This document shows, in pieces, positions 40,501 to 51,842 of a stretch of 64,000 bases of DNA. Position numbers and translations under genes: made by a program. The notes beneath the pieces were generated by a model. The model was not told the origin of the DNA, made no database searches, and saw only the letters and a program-made list of their open reading frames with translations. Origin of the DNA: Tieghemostelium lacteum (lineage: Eukaryota; Evosea; Eumycetozoa; Dictyosteliales; Raperosteliaceae); assembly GCA_001606155.1 (NCBI GenBank), contig LODT01000025.1, positions 372,001 to 436,000 on the forward strand. The letters run 5' to 3'. Each line of letters begins with the position of its first letter. The first letter of the stretch is position 1.

Positions 40501-42612
40501 TTCCAATTGTGGTCCATTTTTGATATCGGTAGGGAACGAAGACTCCTTCATGTCATCGGGTACATGTGAAGGACGGTAATATATAAGTTCACCCAATGCC
40601 TGTGAATCCAAATCAAAGACATACAAATCCAAAGCATCTTCCTCAGTCAGACGATTAAGAGATGCAGCTACCATACGACTAATAAAAAAACGACAACTTG
40701 CATAGCCAATGATATTCTTTCGTCGATCTTCGACAGTCGACAATACACTACCATAGGTATAGACAGCTTGAAAAATAAACAAGAGTCCAGCATGTGAGGT
40801 GTTCTTTGGAACATTTGCATTCTTGTTGATATAGGGTGATGGATATGAAACCTTCTCACCTGTGTCCCTCGTCTTATTAAGACTTGCTATTCTCCATTCA
40901 TCCGATATGATATTGTAACCTCTGAAATGGTCGTTTGAAATCTCAGGTTCTGAGAATAGTAAAGGGTAGTACTCTGCAGCAGGTTTAGCAGGTCTTTTGA
41001 CAACTTTTGTAGGGTCATTAGGGTCAACTTCATTCTCACGTATATCTACATTATAAAGGTCTTCCCAACCTTTTCTACCAGAATCCAAGACCCTCGGTGC
41101 CCACATTATACCTTCCAAACCCTCACTATTCGTAGACCACAAATTAGAAAACGGTAGAAATTGATCTTCAGAAGTCGTTGGAAACACACTAAGTAGCAAT
41201 GCAAGTGTCTGAGAGACATAGAGACGATTGTTAAATTCAATTCTCAACATTGTAAAACGGTCTCTTGCAACTCTTGCAAAATCACCACTCACTGAATTTC
41301 CTTCAGCGTATCTAAGTACCAGTATAGCCAACACCGAAACCGAAGCGCCAACAATAAATAAACCAATAATAATAGCCCATGCTCTTCTACCCATTCCCAA
41401 TAGAGAACAGTACTCTGAGAATGGATCTAAATTTCTTTTAGATGGTAAATCAGGTGACTTAAAACTAACCATTGCATTACTATTATAATTGTACTGTGGA
41501 AATTTCTTTTTCTTCTTTCTGTGATGGTAGTGGTGTTTGTCATTGTATCTTCCATGAGGATGATGAAGTGTTGTCAATGACTTTATATATTCCATACCAT
41601 TAAGTCCACCTCCACCATATGAACCATGTTCCATTTTATCTTGATTTTCATTCTGTATACCACCTCCACCAGTAGCATCCATACCATTACCATTACCACC
41701 ATTTGACAAACTATCAAAAGAGCCAATATTATTAATTCTATGATCCTCCAATAACTTTGATGAATAAATTCTTCTCTGAAATGATTGATTCTTTTTAATT
41801 TTATTCTCTTTTATAATCTCTTCACTTATTGCCTGTATACCATTATTATGATGTCCTTGTTGATGTTGTTTATTATGTAATTGATTTTTTTGACTATTAC
41901 TCAAATTAGTTTCATAAATAGATAATCTTTTTCTAAAAGAATCATTATAATCATTAGTGGTATTTCCAATTAATGTACCACTGCTACTATTACCAACACT
42001 AATACTTGTAGTGGCGTCATTATTATTATTATTATCTAAATTATTATTACTATTCTCAGAAGAGTTATTAAGTGCATTTAATCTCTCTTGTTGATTTTTT
42101 TGTTGTTGAATAATTTCATTTATACTTGGCGATAGTATACTATTTTCACCACCAGTAGTTAATGAATTATTATGATTAGTATTACTATTACCTATATTCT
42201 TTATACATGGTATTGAAGGTTGTTGTAGTTGCTGTTGCTGGTCATCTTCTGCTATTTTATTAATACTCATATTATTACTACTACTGCTTTTTGTAATAGT
42301 ATTACTACTACTACTATTATTATTATTACTGATGTTATTATTATTATCGAGAGAAGATGAAAGTGATGAAGATGATGCAGTTGTTGAACTACTACTGCTA
42401 CTATTTGAAGATGATGAACTGGTATCACCTACAACTATACTCTTTGATCTTTTTAAATTTAAACTTTCATCATTCTTTTCAAGTTTAGGTTCACCCTATA
42501 TATGGATAAATGTTAGTGGTCCATAGTTGACAAGTTGTAAAAAAAAAAAATTAAATGAAAAAATAAATGAACATACAAATAAGAATTCTATTGGTATACT
42601 GGTAGTTGTCAT
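37558..42612 (-). CDS. hybrid histidine kinase with CHASE sensor domain
   Basis: A 12-codon first exon (42577-42612, MTTTSIPIEFLF) joins exon 2 (37558-42495) across an 81-base intron, giving 1657 residues. After a 370-residue low-complexity N terminus come membrane helix 1 (about 375-400) and an extracellular CHASE domain (about 405-660, with EGIMWAPRV near its start). Helix 2 (about 715-740), a PAS/PAC region and HisKA with phospho-acceptor His965 (FVATVSHEVRTPLSG) follow. Then come HATPase_c with NLVSNAIKF and GTGLGL, a weak receiver-like region (about 1235-1365) and a C-terminal receiver with Asp1585 (LMDCQMP). CHASE domains sense small ligands such as cytokinins in plants. In Dictyostelium such kinases feed the RdeA-RegA phosphorelay controlling cAMP. 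I cannot say which Dhk orthologue this is. Confidence 0.93.
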
Positions 42613-43519
42613 TTCATGTAATTATTTTTGTTTTTAATTACAATAAGAATATTATTAATATTATTCATAAAGAATAAACTTAATAAGAGACTGTTTTTTT
42701 AGAGATATTAAAAAAAAAATTTATAAATTAATCACACAATAAAATTTTTTGTATTTATATTAAAAAAAAATTGATTGTGGTGGTCTATCACACTAAATTT
42801 CAAATTGTTTTGGTTAATTAATTATTTTATTTTTTCCATATAAATATATTTTATTCTGTTAAAAAATTTAACACTATGATTAGTATTATAACAGTAAAAA
42901 CAGTAAAAAAAAATATTTTGTTTTAATTTTTATAATTATAGAGATGAACATAATAAATATTTCTTGTGTTGGTCCTCCAGTACATTGTAACACAATATTG
43001 ATAATATTAGAAATAAATATATACCATTTATTTAAATATTTTATTTTTTGTTTAGATAATTGTTAAAACTTTTAAAATTTAGAGTTTTTTTTATAAAACA
43101 TTAGGGGAGAGTAGAAATTGTGATATATTTATAATCAAAAATATCAATTTGCAAATTCCCAAAGGGAGTAATATGTAACATATATTCTAACAAAATTTTT
43201 TTTTTGTAGGGGTGGTTGGATAACATATCAAATTCTATTTTTACTTACCCCTTAAAACGATTGAAAATTCAAATTATTGAAGTTTATATCCTTTTTGTAG
43301 ATATCCATAGATATGTAGTGATATGATATACTAACTTATTTGGATCTATTATTTTTTTTAATTATAAAATAAAATTTTGTTTTTCCAATCAATAATCCTC
43401 TAATATTTTTTATTTCTGTGTATCATTAACCTTTTATTTATTTATAATATATTATATAATATTTTAAATCTTTGGATATTTATTATTTATAATCTATGTA
43501 TCGTTCATAATTTAAAAAA
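42613..43519. other. divergent intergenic region
   Basis: This holds the promoters of the histidine kinase (minus) and the C2 protein (plus). It is mostly A/T runs. A 7-bp inverted repeat (42964-42970 with 42989-42995) flanks a GC-richer loop. I see no gene. Confidence 0.45.
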
Positions 43520-46500
43520 ATGGCATCTCTTAGAAATAAAAAAGGTGAAATTGAAATTCATTGTATGTATATATAAGTTTCTAGATTTGGTAATATCATT
43601 TGAAAATTCTTTTTAATGGAATCAAAATGAAAAACAAATATGTTTTTTAATTTTTTTTATTTGAATAATGGTTTTTTAACATATAACTATATTTACAAGT
43701 ATTAGAGACTAAAAATATTAAAAGTGGAGACATATTTGTGATTATTGATCTTCCACCAAATAAGCCTTTTAAAACAAAACTGTTTAAAGGGCCAGATCCA
43801 AAGTTTAATGAAAAGTTTAGATTGGATTTAATGACATTTCAAGATGATGAATTACTTTTGACTGTAAAAGAACAAAAACAAGGTGGATCAAAGTTTATAG
43901 GACAAGTTCAGATACCTATTAAAGCATATGATCTACCTCAAGGTCCTAATTGGTATTTCCTAACTGATAGACCTATTAAAGGGCCTGGTCAGAAACCAAA
44001 GGTTGTAACTGGTCAGATTCAAATTCAGTTCACTTTTGTTCATAGATTGTTGAAATCAAAATCAAGACATTCTATACCCTTTAAGGAATTTGAACAATTT
44101 GAGAATGAACATAAAGTGAATCAGCCACCTATTCAAGTACATCAACAGTCACATTCATCACATCATTTACCTCCTATACAGAATAAATTGATGAGTAAGT
44201 CACCTTCAAACTCATCACTGTCATCTTCGTCTAGTGGTTGCTCATCACCAGAAGTTGATGGAGCTAGTCTATTGTCTTCATCAAATAGTGAGGTGTTAGA
44301 GGTTAGAGGGGGTGAAAAAAGTGGTGTAAATAATTCTCAACAACAACCATTTATTGGTAGAGCTTTGATGAATGAAACTATAAATTCTCAGTCTCCTATT
44401 GATTACACTAGAGAAGAGGCTGTAATCATTGAAGAGACTTTAAAAACTAAGGAAAATCAAGTAAAGAAACAAATTCAGCAACAAAAGAATATCATACAGA
44501 AACTAAATGAAACTATTAAAGTTCATGAAAAAGAAGGTAAACCATTAGCATCGATTCAACATGAGAAGCAAAAAGTGAAAAAAATGCAAGATGATATGGA
44601 GGAACTTGAGAAATTGTTAAGTACAACACAACAACAACATCCAGTTCAACCATTACCACCTAGTTCACCTTTGATTAACTCATCTTCCAGTACACCAACA
44701 CCAAGTCACTCTACAATCTCCAAGCGTTCTTCAATGTATAATACATTGAATAAGATTGAAGGTACTACTAATAAATCTAAAATTGATATTAGTAAATTCA
44801 ATTTTCAAGGATCTTCATCAGGTTCTGCATCTGTAGTATCTGATGACCATCAAGTACAGATGTTGCTTTTGGAATTGGAGAATGAAAAGAAACTAAAAGA
44901 AACCCTAACTGAGAAGAACCGTATATTGATAAAGGATAATGAAAAGTTTGAAAAGCTGTTGGATAGTTCTCAGAGAGATCTGAATAAGATGCATAAGGAA
45001 AATGATGAATTGTCTATAAAAGTAAAGTTAGTGGAAGCAGATAACCAATCACTCGTCAAAGAAAAAGAAATACTAAATGAAAAGTTTAAATTGTTTCAGA
45101 GGGAATCTGATAAACTGGAGAAGGAACTTGACTATGAACTATCACTAAAGAGAAAACAATCTGAGAAAAAGGATAAACAAAAAGAGGAATCCAAACGTCT
45201 AATGAAAGAATTGGACCAGAGTCAGAATAAATTGAAAATTCTCCAAATTGAATTGGATAATCAAAGAGAACTTAATGATATGATTAAAGATAAGAAATTG
45301 TCTTTGGAGAAAGAGATTCAGAGATTAGATTCCACAGTGAAAGGTACAACCACCACCCAAATCATTAACAATAATGATACGATAAAATTGAAGAATTTGG
45401 AGATTGATTATGAAAGTATAAAGAGATCAAATCAATTGTCTCTGGATAAAATCAAATTGGTAGAAGGTGAAAATGATAAATTATTAAAGAATATTTCAAG
45501 ATTGGAGACTGAAATTAAGAGATTGGAGGCTCTCTTACATACTAGTGAGAAAACCAATGATAAACTTATCCAACAACAAGATAAGATTCAGTTGGATAAT
45601 AAGTCAAATCAGTCATTATTAAAACTCACTGAAGATAAATTCAATGAGATGATAAAGATTCTTTTAAATTTCACCTCTAATAACAATACCCAACCTCTAG
45701 TTATTAAAGATTCAGCACTCAGTAAATCTATCCAGGATATCACCCAAAAAATTCAGTCACAGAATTTGAAGAACAAAGAGATGGAATTATCACTAGCTGA
45801 GATTAAATCAAAGAAAATTCAGAGTTTCATTCAACGTCAACAACAGAATCCAAATATGATATCTGATGACTCTGATGACGAACCATTGGATCAACAGGAC
45901 CACATTCATTCATCAACATCATCTATGATGGCTAGTGGTCTACTCCAACAACAAAATGATCAAATCTCCATTTTAGTAAATAAATTGGAGAAATTAGATA
46001 AACTAGAGGATCTAATGAGAAGACTGGAGAATATGAAATTAAATTCTTCAATGGATGGTACCTCATCAGTTAATGGAAAGAGATCCTATCAGGATATTAA
46101 ATCAGAATTGGAGTCCATTCAAAAAGTGATTATGAATGATTCCGAGTCTGAGAAAGTTCGTGAGGATGCCAATATCAAATTTGAAAAGATCTATCAAGAG
46201 TTGATTCAAACTGATGAATACAAGAAAGAGATTCAACAGATTGATGAAGAGAAGAGAAAAGTAAATGAGCCACTCAACCAAAAGGCACTTCAGAAACTTT
46301 TGAGTGTCTACACTACTGCCAATATTGAAAAGAGTCAAGAACTAAAGGATAAGATAAAAGAGAATCCTGAGTTACTTTTAATTGGAATGGATCCAAAATT
46401 GATTAGTTCTAAACACCAAAATGACTTCCAACAGTATTACCTACGTTCATGTAACATTGAAGAGTTGAGAGCCATTCGTGCAAGTCTTCCAAAATGGAGA

Positions 46501-46749
46501 CCAGACCAAAAGAAACAACAAGATTGGACACAAACTTTAGAAGACAAGATTGAACAGTTATCCAAGAAACCCCAAATTCAAAAACCAAAATCAACACTCA
46601 ATCTAAAGAAACCACCATCCAACCCAAATTCCAAATATAAACCATCACAAACTCTACCACTTAAAAAGCAATTACCAACCTCTTCCAACAATAATGGCGG
46701 AAATCCTTTATTTTCAGAACTATTAAAAAAGAGATCTATAGTCACTTAA
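43520..46749 (+). CDS. C2 domain + long coiled-coil protein
   Basis: Exon 1 (43520-43562) and exon 2 (43700-46749), intron 43563-43699, give 1030 residues. The joined N terminus MASLRNKKGEIEIHLLETKN forms the first strand of a C2 domain (to about residue 120), which continues with NEKFRLDL, ELLLTVKEQ and FIGQVQIPI. A Ser/Gln-rich linker follows. A long coiled coil (about 240-300 and 380-780) has Leu heptads and Lys/Glu-rich sequence, with a further helical segment to about 960 and a basic Lys/Pro tail. C2 domains bind lipids, often with calcium, though the acidic loop residues here look incomplete. The likely role is membrane-linked scaffolding or vesicle tethering; that is inference. Its last 8 bases overlap the TANGO2 stop on the other strand. 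Confidence 0.85.
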
Positions 46750-47664
46750 TTTCAAATTCAAATAGTTTGGAATCACCACCTATGTGATTCACCTCTAAAA
46801 ACTTACATTTAAAATCTTTATCTACTACTATAATTGATGATGTTCTATAAATTCCCCCAATATATATATATAAAAACAAAAATATAAAAAATATAATAAA
46901 ATAATAAATATTTTTGAAACTACATTATATCATGATGTGTAATATGTGTCCTCATTGTCTTACCTAGTACCATGTATTAGATTATCATGAGTGTTTAGGA
47001 ATTTCTCAACAAATATAGAAGATACATTTTGATGTTCACTTGTTGGTAATGGACCAGTTTGATTATTTTTCAAAATTCTATTTAAAAGCATATCGATATT
47101 CAAGTTTTGTAAATCCAAAAGCTCTTTACTAAACAGTGATTTACCAAACTCCACTTTATGACATTTAGAATCTAATGGATAGTTTGAGATACCAAATACC
47201 TCTGAAGGTTTAATATCTATAATCTTTTCATCGATACTATTGTAATAGTAATGTTGTGATGATTTACAATCTCCAATCACCAATATAAAACCTCTATTTG
47301 CCTCATTATAGGCTTTTATATTGTCCAATGACTCTATATATTCTTTTGCTTTCATAGGACCTCTAAGATAATTAGATATAAATACACCTCTAGTCATAGA
47401 AACTGGTGAATTAGTACCTTGTTTCCAAGGTAATATATCCAATTTATCTTCTTGATACAAATTCAATAATACACAATATTTTCCATATTCATTAACACCT
47501 AACCATGTGCCACCATAGATAGCATCCTTTCCTGAAAATATCTTAATTCCATTTTCACTCACCCACTCTGACAATGCCAATGTAGGTCTATCTATAGCTT
47601 CATCTCTGTTATTCAATAATATCAATGGATAATTTTCATTAAAATAATGAAATGTGATACACAT
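46742..47664 (-). CDS. tango2: TANGO2-like NRDE-family protein
   Basis: Exon 1 (46964-47664) continues across a 119-base intron (46845-46963) into exon 2 (46742-46844), giving 267 residues. Without the splice the protein would stop right after GTR. The spliced form reads GTRTSSIIVVDKDFKCKFLE, the conserved C-terminal end of the family. The start MCITFHYFNENYPLILLNNRDE carries Cys2 and the NRDE motif. GGTWLGVNEYGKYCVLLN follows. TANGO2 proteins are implicated in Golgi organisation, mitochondrial metabolism and haem handling. The biochemical activity is unsettled. Convergent with the C2 protein gene, the two coding ends overlapping by 8 bases. Confidence 0.93.
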
Positions 47665-47879
47665 TTCTATGTCCCAAATATCTAATCTAGAAAAAACGGA
47701 AAAAAAAAAAAAAAAAACAAAAAATCAACACAATGTTGCAATTGCCCACCGTATCTGTCCAGTTTTCTGAGCTCGAGCTACCTTATCTGAAAACTGCTTT
47801 GGGTCATATAATTTTAAAAAATTTTTAAATTCGAACCCGATATTTTTTTTGTTATAGATTACTCGAACACATTATAGAA
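47665..47879. promoter_or_regulatory. short bidirectional promoter with GC-rich block
   Basis: These 215 bases separate divergent tango2 and the small surface-protein gene. The block 47735-47800 is much richer in G and C than the rest. It contains an 8-bp inverted repeat (47760-47767 with 47789-47796) around a perfect 10-bp palindrome AGCTCGAGCT (47770-47779). It probably contains control sites for both genes; that is inference. Confidence 0.45.
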
Positions 47880-48568
47880 ATGAATAAATTATTAATTGTT
47901 TTACTCTCTACCTTATTAATTGTATCTTTAGTCAATGCTGATGCCACACGTAAATATAACATCACATATTAAAAGTATACACTACAAATATTAATATGTA
48001 AGGAATTAAAAATATAGAATATGGATTAAGTGGTAATTTAGATGTAAATACATTACCAGACCCATCATCAGGTATGGCAACTTTAACTGGTACCTGTAAG
48101 GCAACAGCTACATTAAATGGTACTACAGGTTCACTGGATTTTGATATTGATGTTGCAGGATTTACAAGTGCAATGAAATTTGGAATTGCAGTTTGGGGAT
48201 TAGCTGCCTCAGGTGCAACACCAAATGGTGCTACAATGAAAGAACCAATGACATTACCATGTTCAACTGCAGATGCCCCAACATCACCATACGAATGTAA
48301 AGGTTCCATCCCAATTAGCACCAGTGCAGAAGTACAACAAATGGATCTTCTATTGACTTTAGCTAATGGAAAGAAATCTGGTGATTTGATTTGTTTAGTC
48401 AATGATGTTACAGATCCTGCTAATATCCTACCATTGACTCGTGCTCAATTGGCTGTTACCAAAACCACCATTCCAAATCCAACTGAAACACCATCATTTG
48501 GTACTCAATTACAAATCTCTGCTATATTATTAATTTCAATGATTTTATTGTCCATATTCATTTTATAA
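47880..48568 (+). CDS. small secreted, probably GPI-anchored protein
   Basis: Exons 47880-47949 and 48003-48568 (53-base intron) give 211 residues. A clear signal peptide (MNKLLIVLLSTLLIVSLVNA) is followed by a compact domain of beta character with four or more cysteines (GTCKATATLNG, LPCSTADA, YECKGSIPIS, DLICLVNDV). It ends in a Thr/Pro stretch and a hydrophobic tail (LQISAILLISMILLSIFIL) with no basic residues after it, the pattern of a GPI-attachment signal. I do not recognise the domain. It may be a cell-surface protein of the kind common in dictyostelids. Divergent from tango2 over a 215-base promoter. Confidence 0.75.
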
Positions 48569-48859
48569 AATAAATAAAAAAGGTATAATATATTTCAAAA
48601 TCTAAAGATAATTATTAATAATTTCTAAACAGTTCTAGAAAAAGCATGCTTAGAAACCATTAGTTGGTAAAATATCTTTGAGAAATCTTCATTTCCCAAA
48701 CAAAAATATAAATTTTAAAATTTTAAAATTTTTAACAACTATTTTTGCATGTTGACTTTTTAAAATTTTTTTTTAAATATTCTTTTTTTTCGTTTTAACA
48801 CTTTAAAAAAAAGTTAACACTATTATTATCTGTACCACTATTAATAATAGATCTTAAAA

Positions 48860-50521
48860 ATGTCTGTGAAAGGAAAACAATACAGTTATACAGAGATTAG
48901 CAAACATAACACTGAAAATGATTGTTGGGTTGCTGTTGATGGTAAAGTCTATGATATTACCAAGTAAGTTTTTATATATTCCCTCCGCTCTCGTTGCAAT
49001 ATATATCCCTATTTTCTATAGATTTCTTTACAATATCAACAATAGTTATCAATTGTAAAATCTATATTTTAAAATTACTACTTTATTTTATATATCTACT
49101 TCACACACAATTTTAAGATCTGTGTTCTAATTTTATAATTTTTTTTATTTTTATTTTTATCTGTTTAGATGGATCGGAAGTCACCCAGGTGGAAAGGAAA
49201 TTCTTTTACTCTCTGCTGGTCGTGATGTTACTAACTTATTTGAAAGTTATCATCCAATGACTGATAAACCAGTTGAAATTATTAAAAAATACGAAATTGG
49301 TTATCTCTCATCTTATGAATTACCAAGGTATGTTTGTTAACAATCAACAATTAACAATCAACAAATCAACAATCAACAATAGTATACTAAAACTATTTTT
49401 AAATTATTAGATATGTTCAAAAATCTAAATTCTATGCAACATTAAAAGAGAAAGTTAGAGCTCACTTCAAGGCCACTGACCAAGACCCACAAATGGCAGT
49501 TGGTATCTTTGCAAGATTGGCATTAGTTTATATTTTAATTGGATTGGGATACTATCTCTCACATTTCCTCACTAGAAATCTATTTTTTAATATGATTTTG
49601 GCAGTTGTCTATGGTATGTGTCAATCATTGTTTGCTTTGCACATGATGCACGATACTTGTCATGCAGCTATTTCCCACTCTCCAACTGTTTGGAAATGGT
49701 TAGGTGCCTCTTTTGATTTCTTTACTGGTGCTTCATTGTATGCCTGGAACCACCAACATGTCATTGGTCACCATCTCTACACTAACATTAGAAATGCTGA
49801 TCCAGATTTGGGTGCTGGTGAAATTGATTTCCGTATTGTAACTCCATTCCAACCACGTAGCTGGTACCACAAATACCAACACATTTATGCTCCAATTCTC
49901 TATGGTCTCTACACTATGAAATACCGTTTACAAGACAATGAAACTTTCTTCAAGAGAGTCAATGGATCCATCCGTGTTACCAATCCATCAACCTTTGACT
50001 GGGCTGCTTACATTATTGGTAAAATCTCATTCTTGTTCTTCCGTTTCTTTGTTCCTTTGGTCATCTTAAAATGGAATGTCTTGGATCTCATTGTATGTTT
50101 CCTCATCACTGAGTTATACTTTGGTTACTATTTGACCATTAACTTCCAAGTCTCTCACGTTGCTGAAGATTTGAAATTCTATGGTACCTCAACCAGACCA
50201 GATGAACCAGCTCAAATCAATGAAGATTGGGCTATTCTCCAAGTTAAAACCACTCAAGATTATGGTCATGGTTCTTTGATTTGTAACTTCTTCTCTGGTG
50301 GTCTAAATCATCAAGTTGTTCACCATCTCTTCCCAAGTATTGATCAGGAATTCTACCATCAATTGGTTCCAATCGTTAAATCAGTTTGTCAAGAATTTGG
50401 TGTAACCTATCATCACAAGAAAACATTTTATGAGGCAATCATGTCACACATTAATTACCTCTACAAAATGGGTAATGATCCAGATTACGTTAGAAAACCA
50501 TTAAATTCAAAACAAGAATAA
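48860..50521 (+). CDS. delta-5-type fatty acid desaturase with cytochrome b5 domain
   Basis: Exons 48860-48963, 49169-49327 and 49411-50521 give 457 residues. The N-terminal cytochrome b5 domain (1-90) has the haem motif HPGG and a second haem histidine in YHPM. The desaturase body contains the three histidine boxes of front-end desaturases: HDTCH (168-172), HVIGHH (204-209) and the third box with Gln in place of His, QVVHH (near 398). Membrane helices lie around residues 125-165 and 285-320. The enzyme inserts a double bond near the carboxyl end of fatty acids in the ER. Delta-5 is inferred from the resemblance to the two known Dictyostelium desaturases. Intron 2 contains short repeated units (see findings). 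Confidence 0.93.
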
Positions 50522-50820
50522 GAGGATTATAATACTTTCAAATATTTACAACAAAATAATACAAAATTAGGATCTATTATATTGGCGAAATAAACCAAAA
50601 TAATAATAAAAATAATATTGGTTTTTATTTTACCATTATCACTTAAATTCAAACAGTGTTCATAAAAATTTAATCAATGTTGAGTTATTTTAATATAAAA
50701 AAAAAAAGAAATATATTTTATTTGTAGTGTGTGTAATTTGAGATGTTCAAAGTGTATTTTATATTTGAGATATATTTGTATTTAATTAATGTTAGGTTTT
50801 TTTTAATGAATTGCTTGTTT

Positions 50821-51842
50821 TTATCCTCGTAATGATAAAATAGATCTAACATCATTTACATATCTTAAAACTTCTAAAAATGGAAGTAAATTTAATAGGG
50901 AACGATCATTTGGATCCTCTCCAATGAATGTATCGATTGGGATGGCATTTTCTATATTATTTGAATAGGCGATTGGTGAATTATCAATGATGATAGTTGA
51001 GGTGAGGTCTTGATTGATCATTGTGAGATCTTTTACAAAATTTCCATCCTTTTCCAAACAACTGTCTCTGAATAATCTCTTCTTTAGAGTTTTTCCAGTA
51101 TCTAATTGATCGAGTAGAGGATCGGCATACTGTTGCATACTAGCTGTGAAAACTACCAAATCATACCATTCACAAACCTTTTCGAGGAAGGTGTCAACAT
51201 GGGGTCTCTTAATGACATAGAATGTGCAATCAACGTCTTCAATGACCACATTTACAGTAAGATGATGGTGTGTAATTGGTTTTAAGGTAGAATGTACAAG
51301 AGTTTCATCAAGATCTAAAATTAATGTTTTTTTACTGGATGGTTTGGATAATAAAAAGTTTGGATTGAATATTGAATAATTACTATTTAATTGTTGTTCG
51401 TTAGTGATTTTTGGTGATGATGTTTTTTTACTTGTTGTTGTTGTTATTTGTTTGTTATTTTGTTTTGTTTGTTTACTTGTTGATTTTTGAATATTTTGAT
51501 TTATATTTTCTTTATCTTCTTGGTTTTCTTCCTTATTTACACTTAATGTTATATTTTTTAAAGTATTATTATTATTTTCGCTAAATACATCTTTTTTCTT
51601 ATCTTTATCATTATTATTTATACTTAAAAACTATTTAAACATTTATATTAATATCTAAGCACTAAATTGTTGTTTTTGTTTTTTTTTTTAAAATTACATA
51701 CTGATGTCATAACAGAAAGCATCCAATGATATACAAAATTCATTGAAGGGTCAACAGGTTTTGTTGAAACTATAGTTGGAGATACTTTTTCAATTGACTC
51801 TACTTGATCGCATTGAGCGGCTATTGATGGGCATTCTTCCAT
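50821..51842 (-). CDS. Dullard/CTD-type protein phosphatase
   Basis: Exons 51702-51842 and 50821-51630 (71-base intron) give 316 residues. The first 120 residues are low-complexity (Asn, Lys, Thr). The FCP/SCP HAD-type phosphatase domain starts near 145 with LILDLDETLVHST, giving the DxDxT nucleophile motif at Asp153, Asp155 and Thr157. It continues with FTASMQQYADPLLDQLD and the second-Asp motif IIIDNSP. The C-terminal words NAIPIDTF and LLNLLPFLEVLRYVNDVRS match the Dullard (CTDNEP1/Nem1) subgroup, which dephosphorylates lipin at the nuclear envelope/ER in other eukaryotes. A clear N-terminal membrane helix of that subgroup is not seen; FVYHWMLSVMTS is short. Function is therefore inferred at subgroup level. 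Confidence 0.88.

Noticed and set aside
47826-47842. tRNA B-box-like sequence (GGGTTCGAATT on the minus strand)
   Set aside because: No matching 3' T-stem, no A box and no acceptor stem at the right distance.
48964-49168. Possible RNA gene in the desaturase first intron
   Set aside because: A mildly GC-richer patch only; no stem or box pattern.
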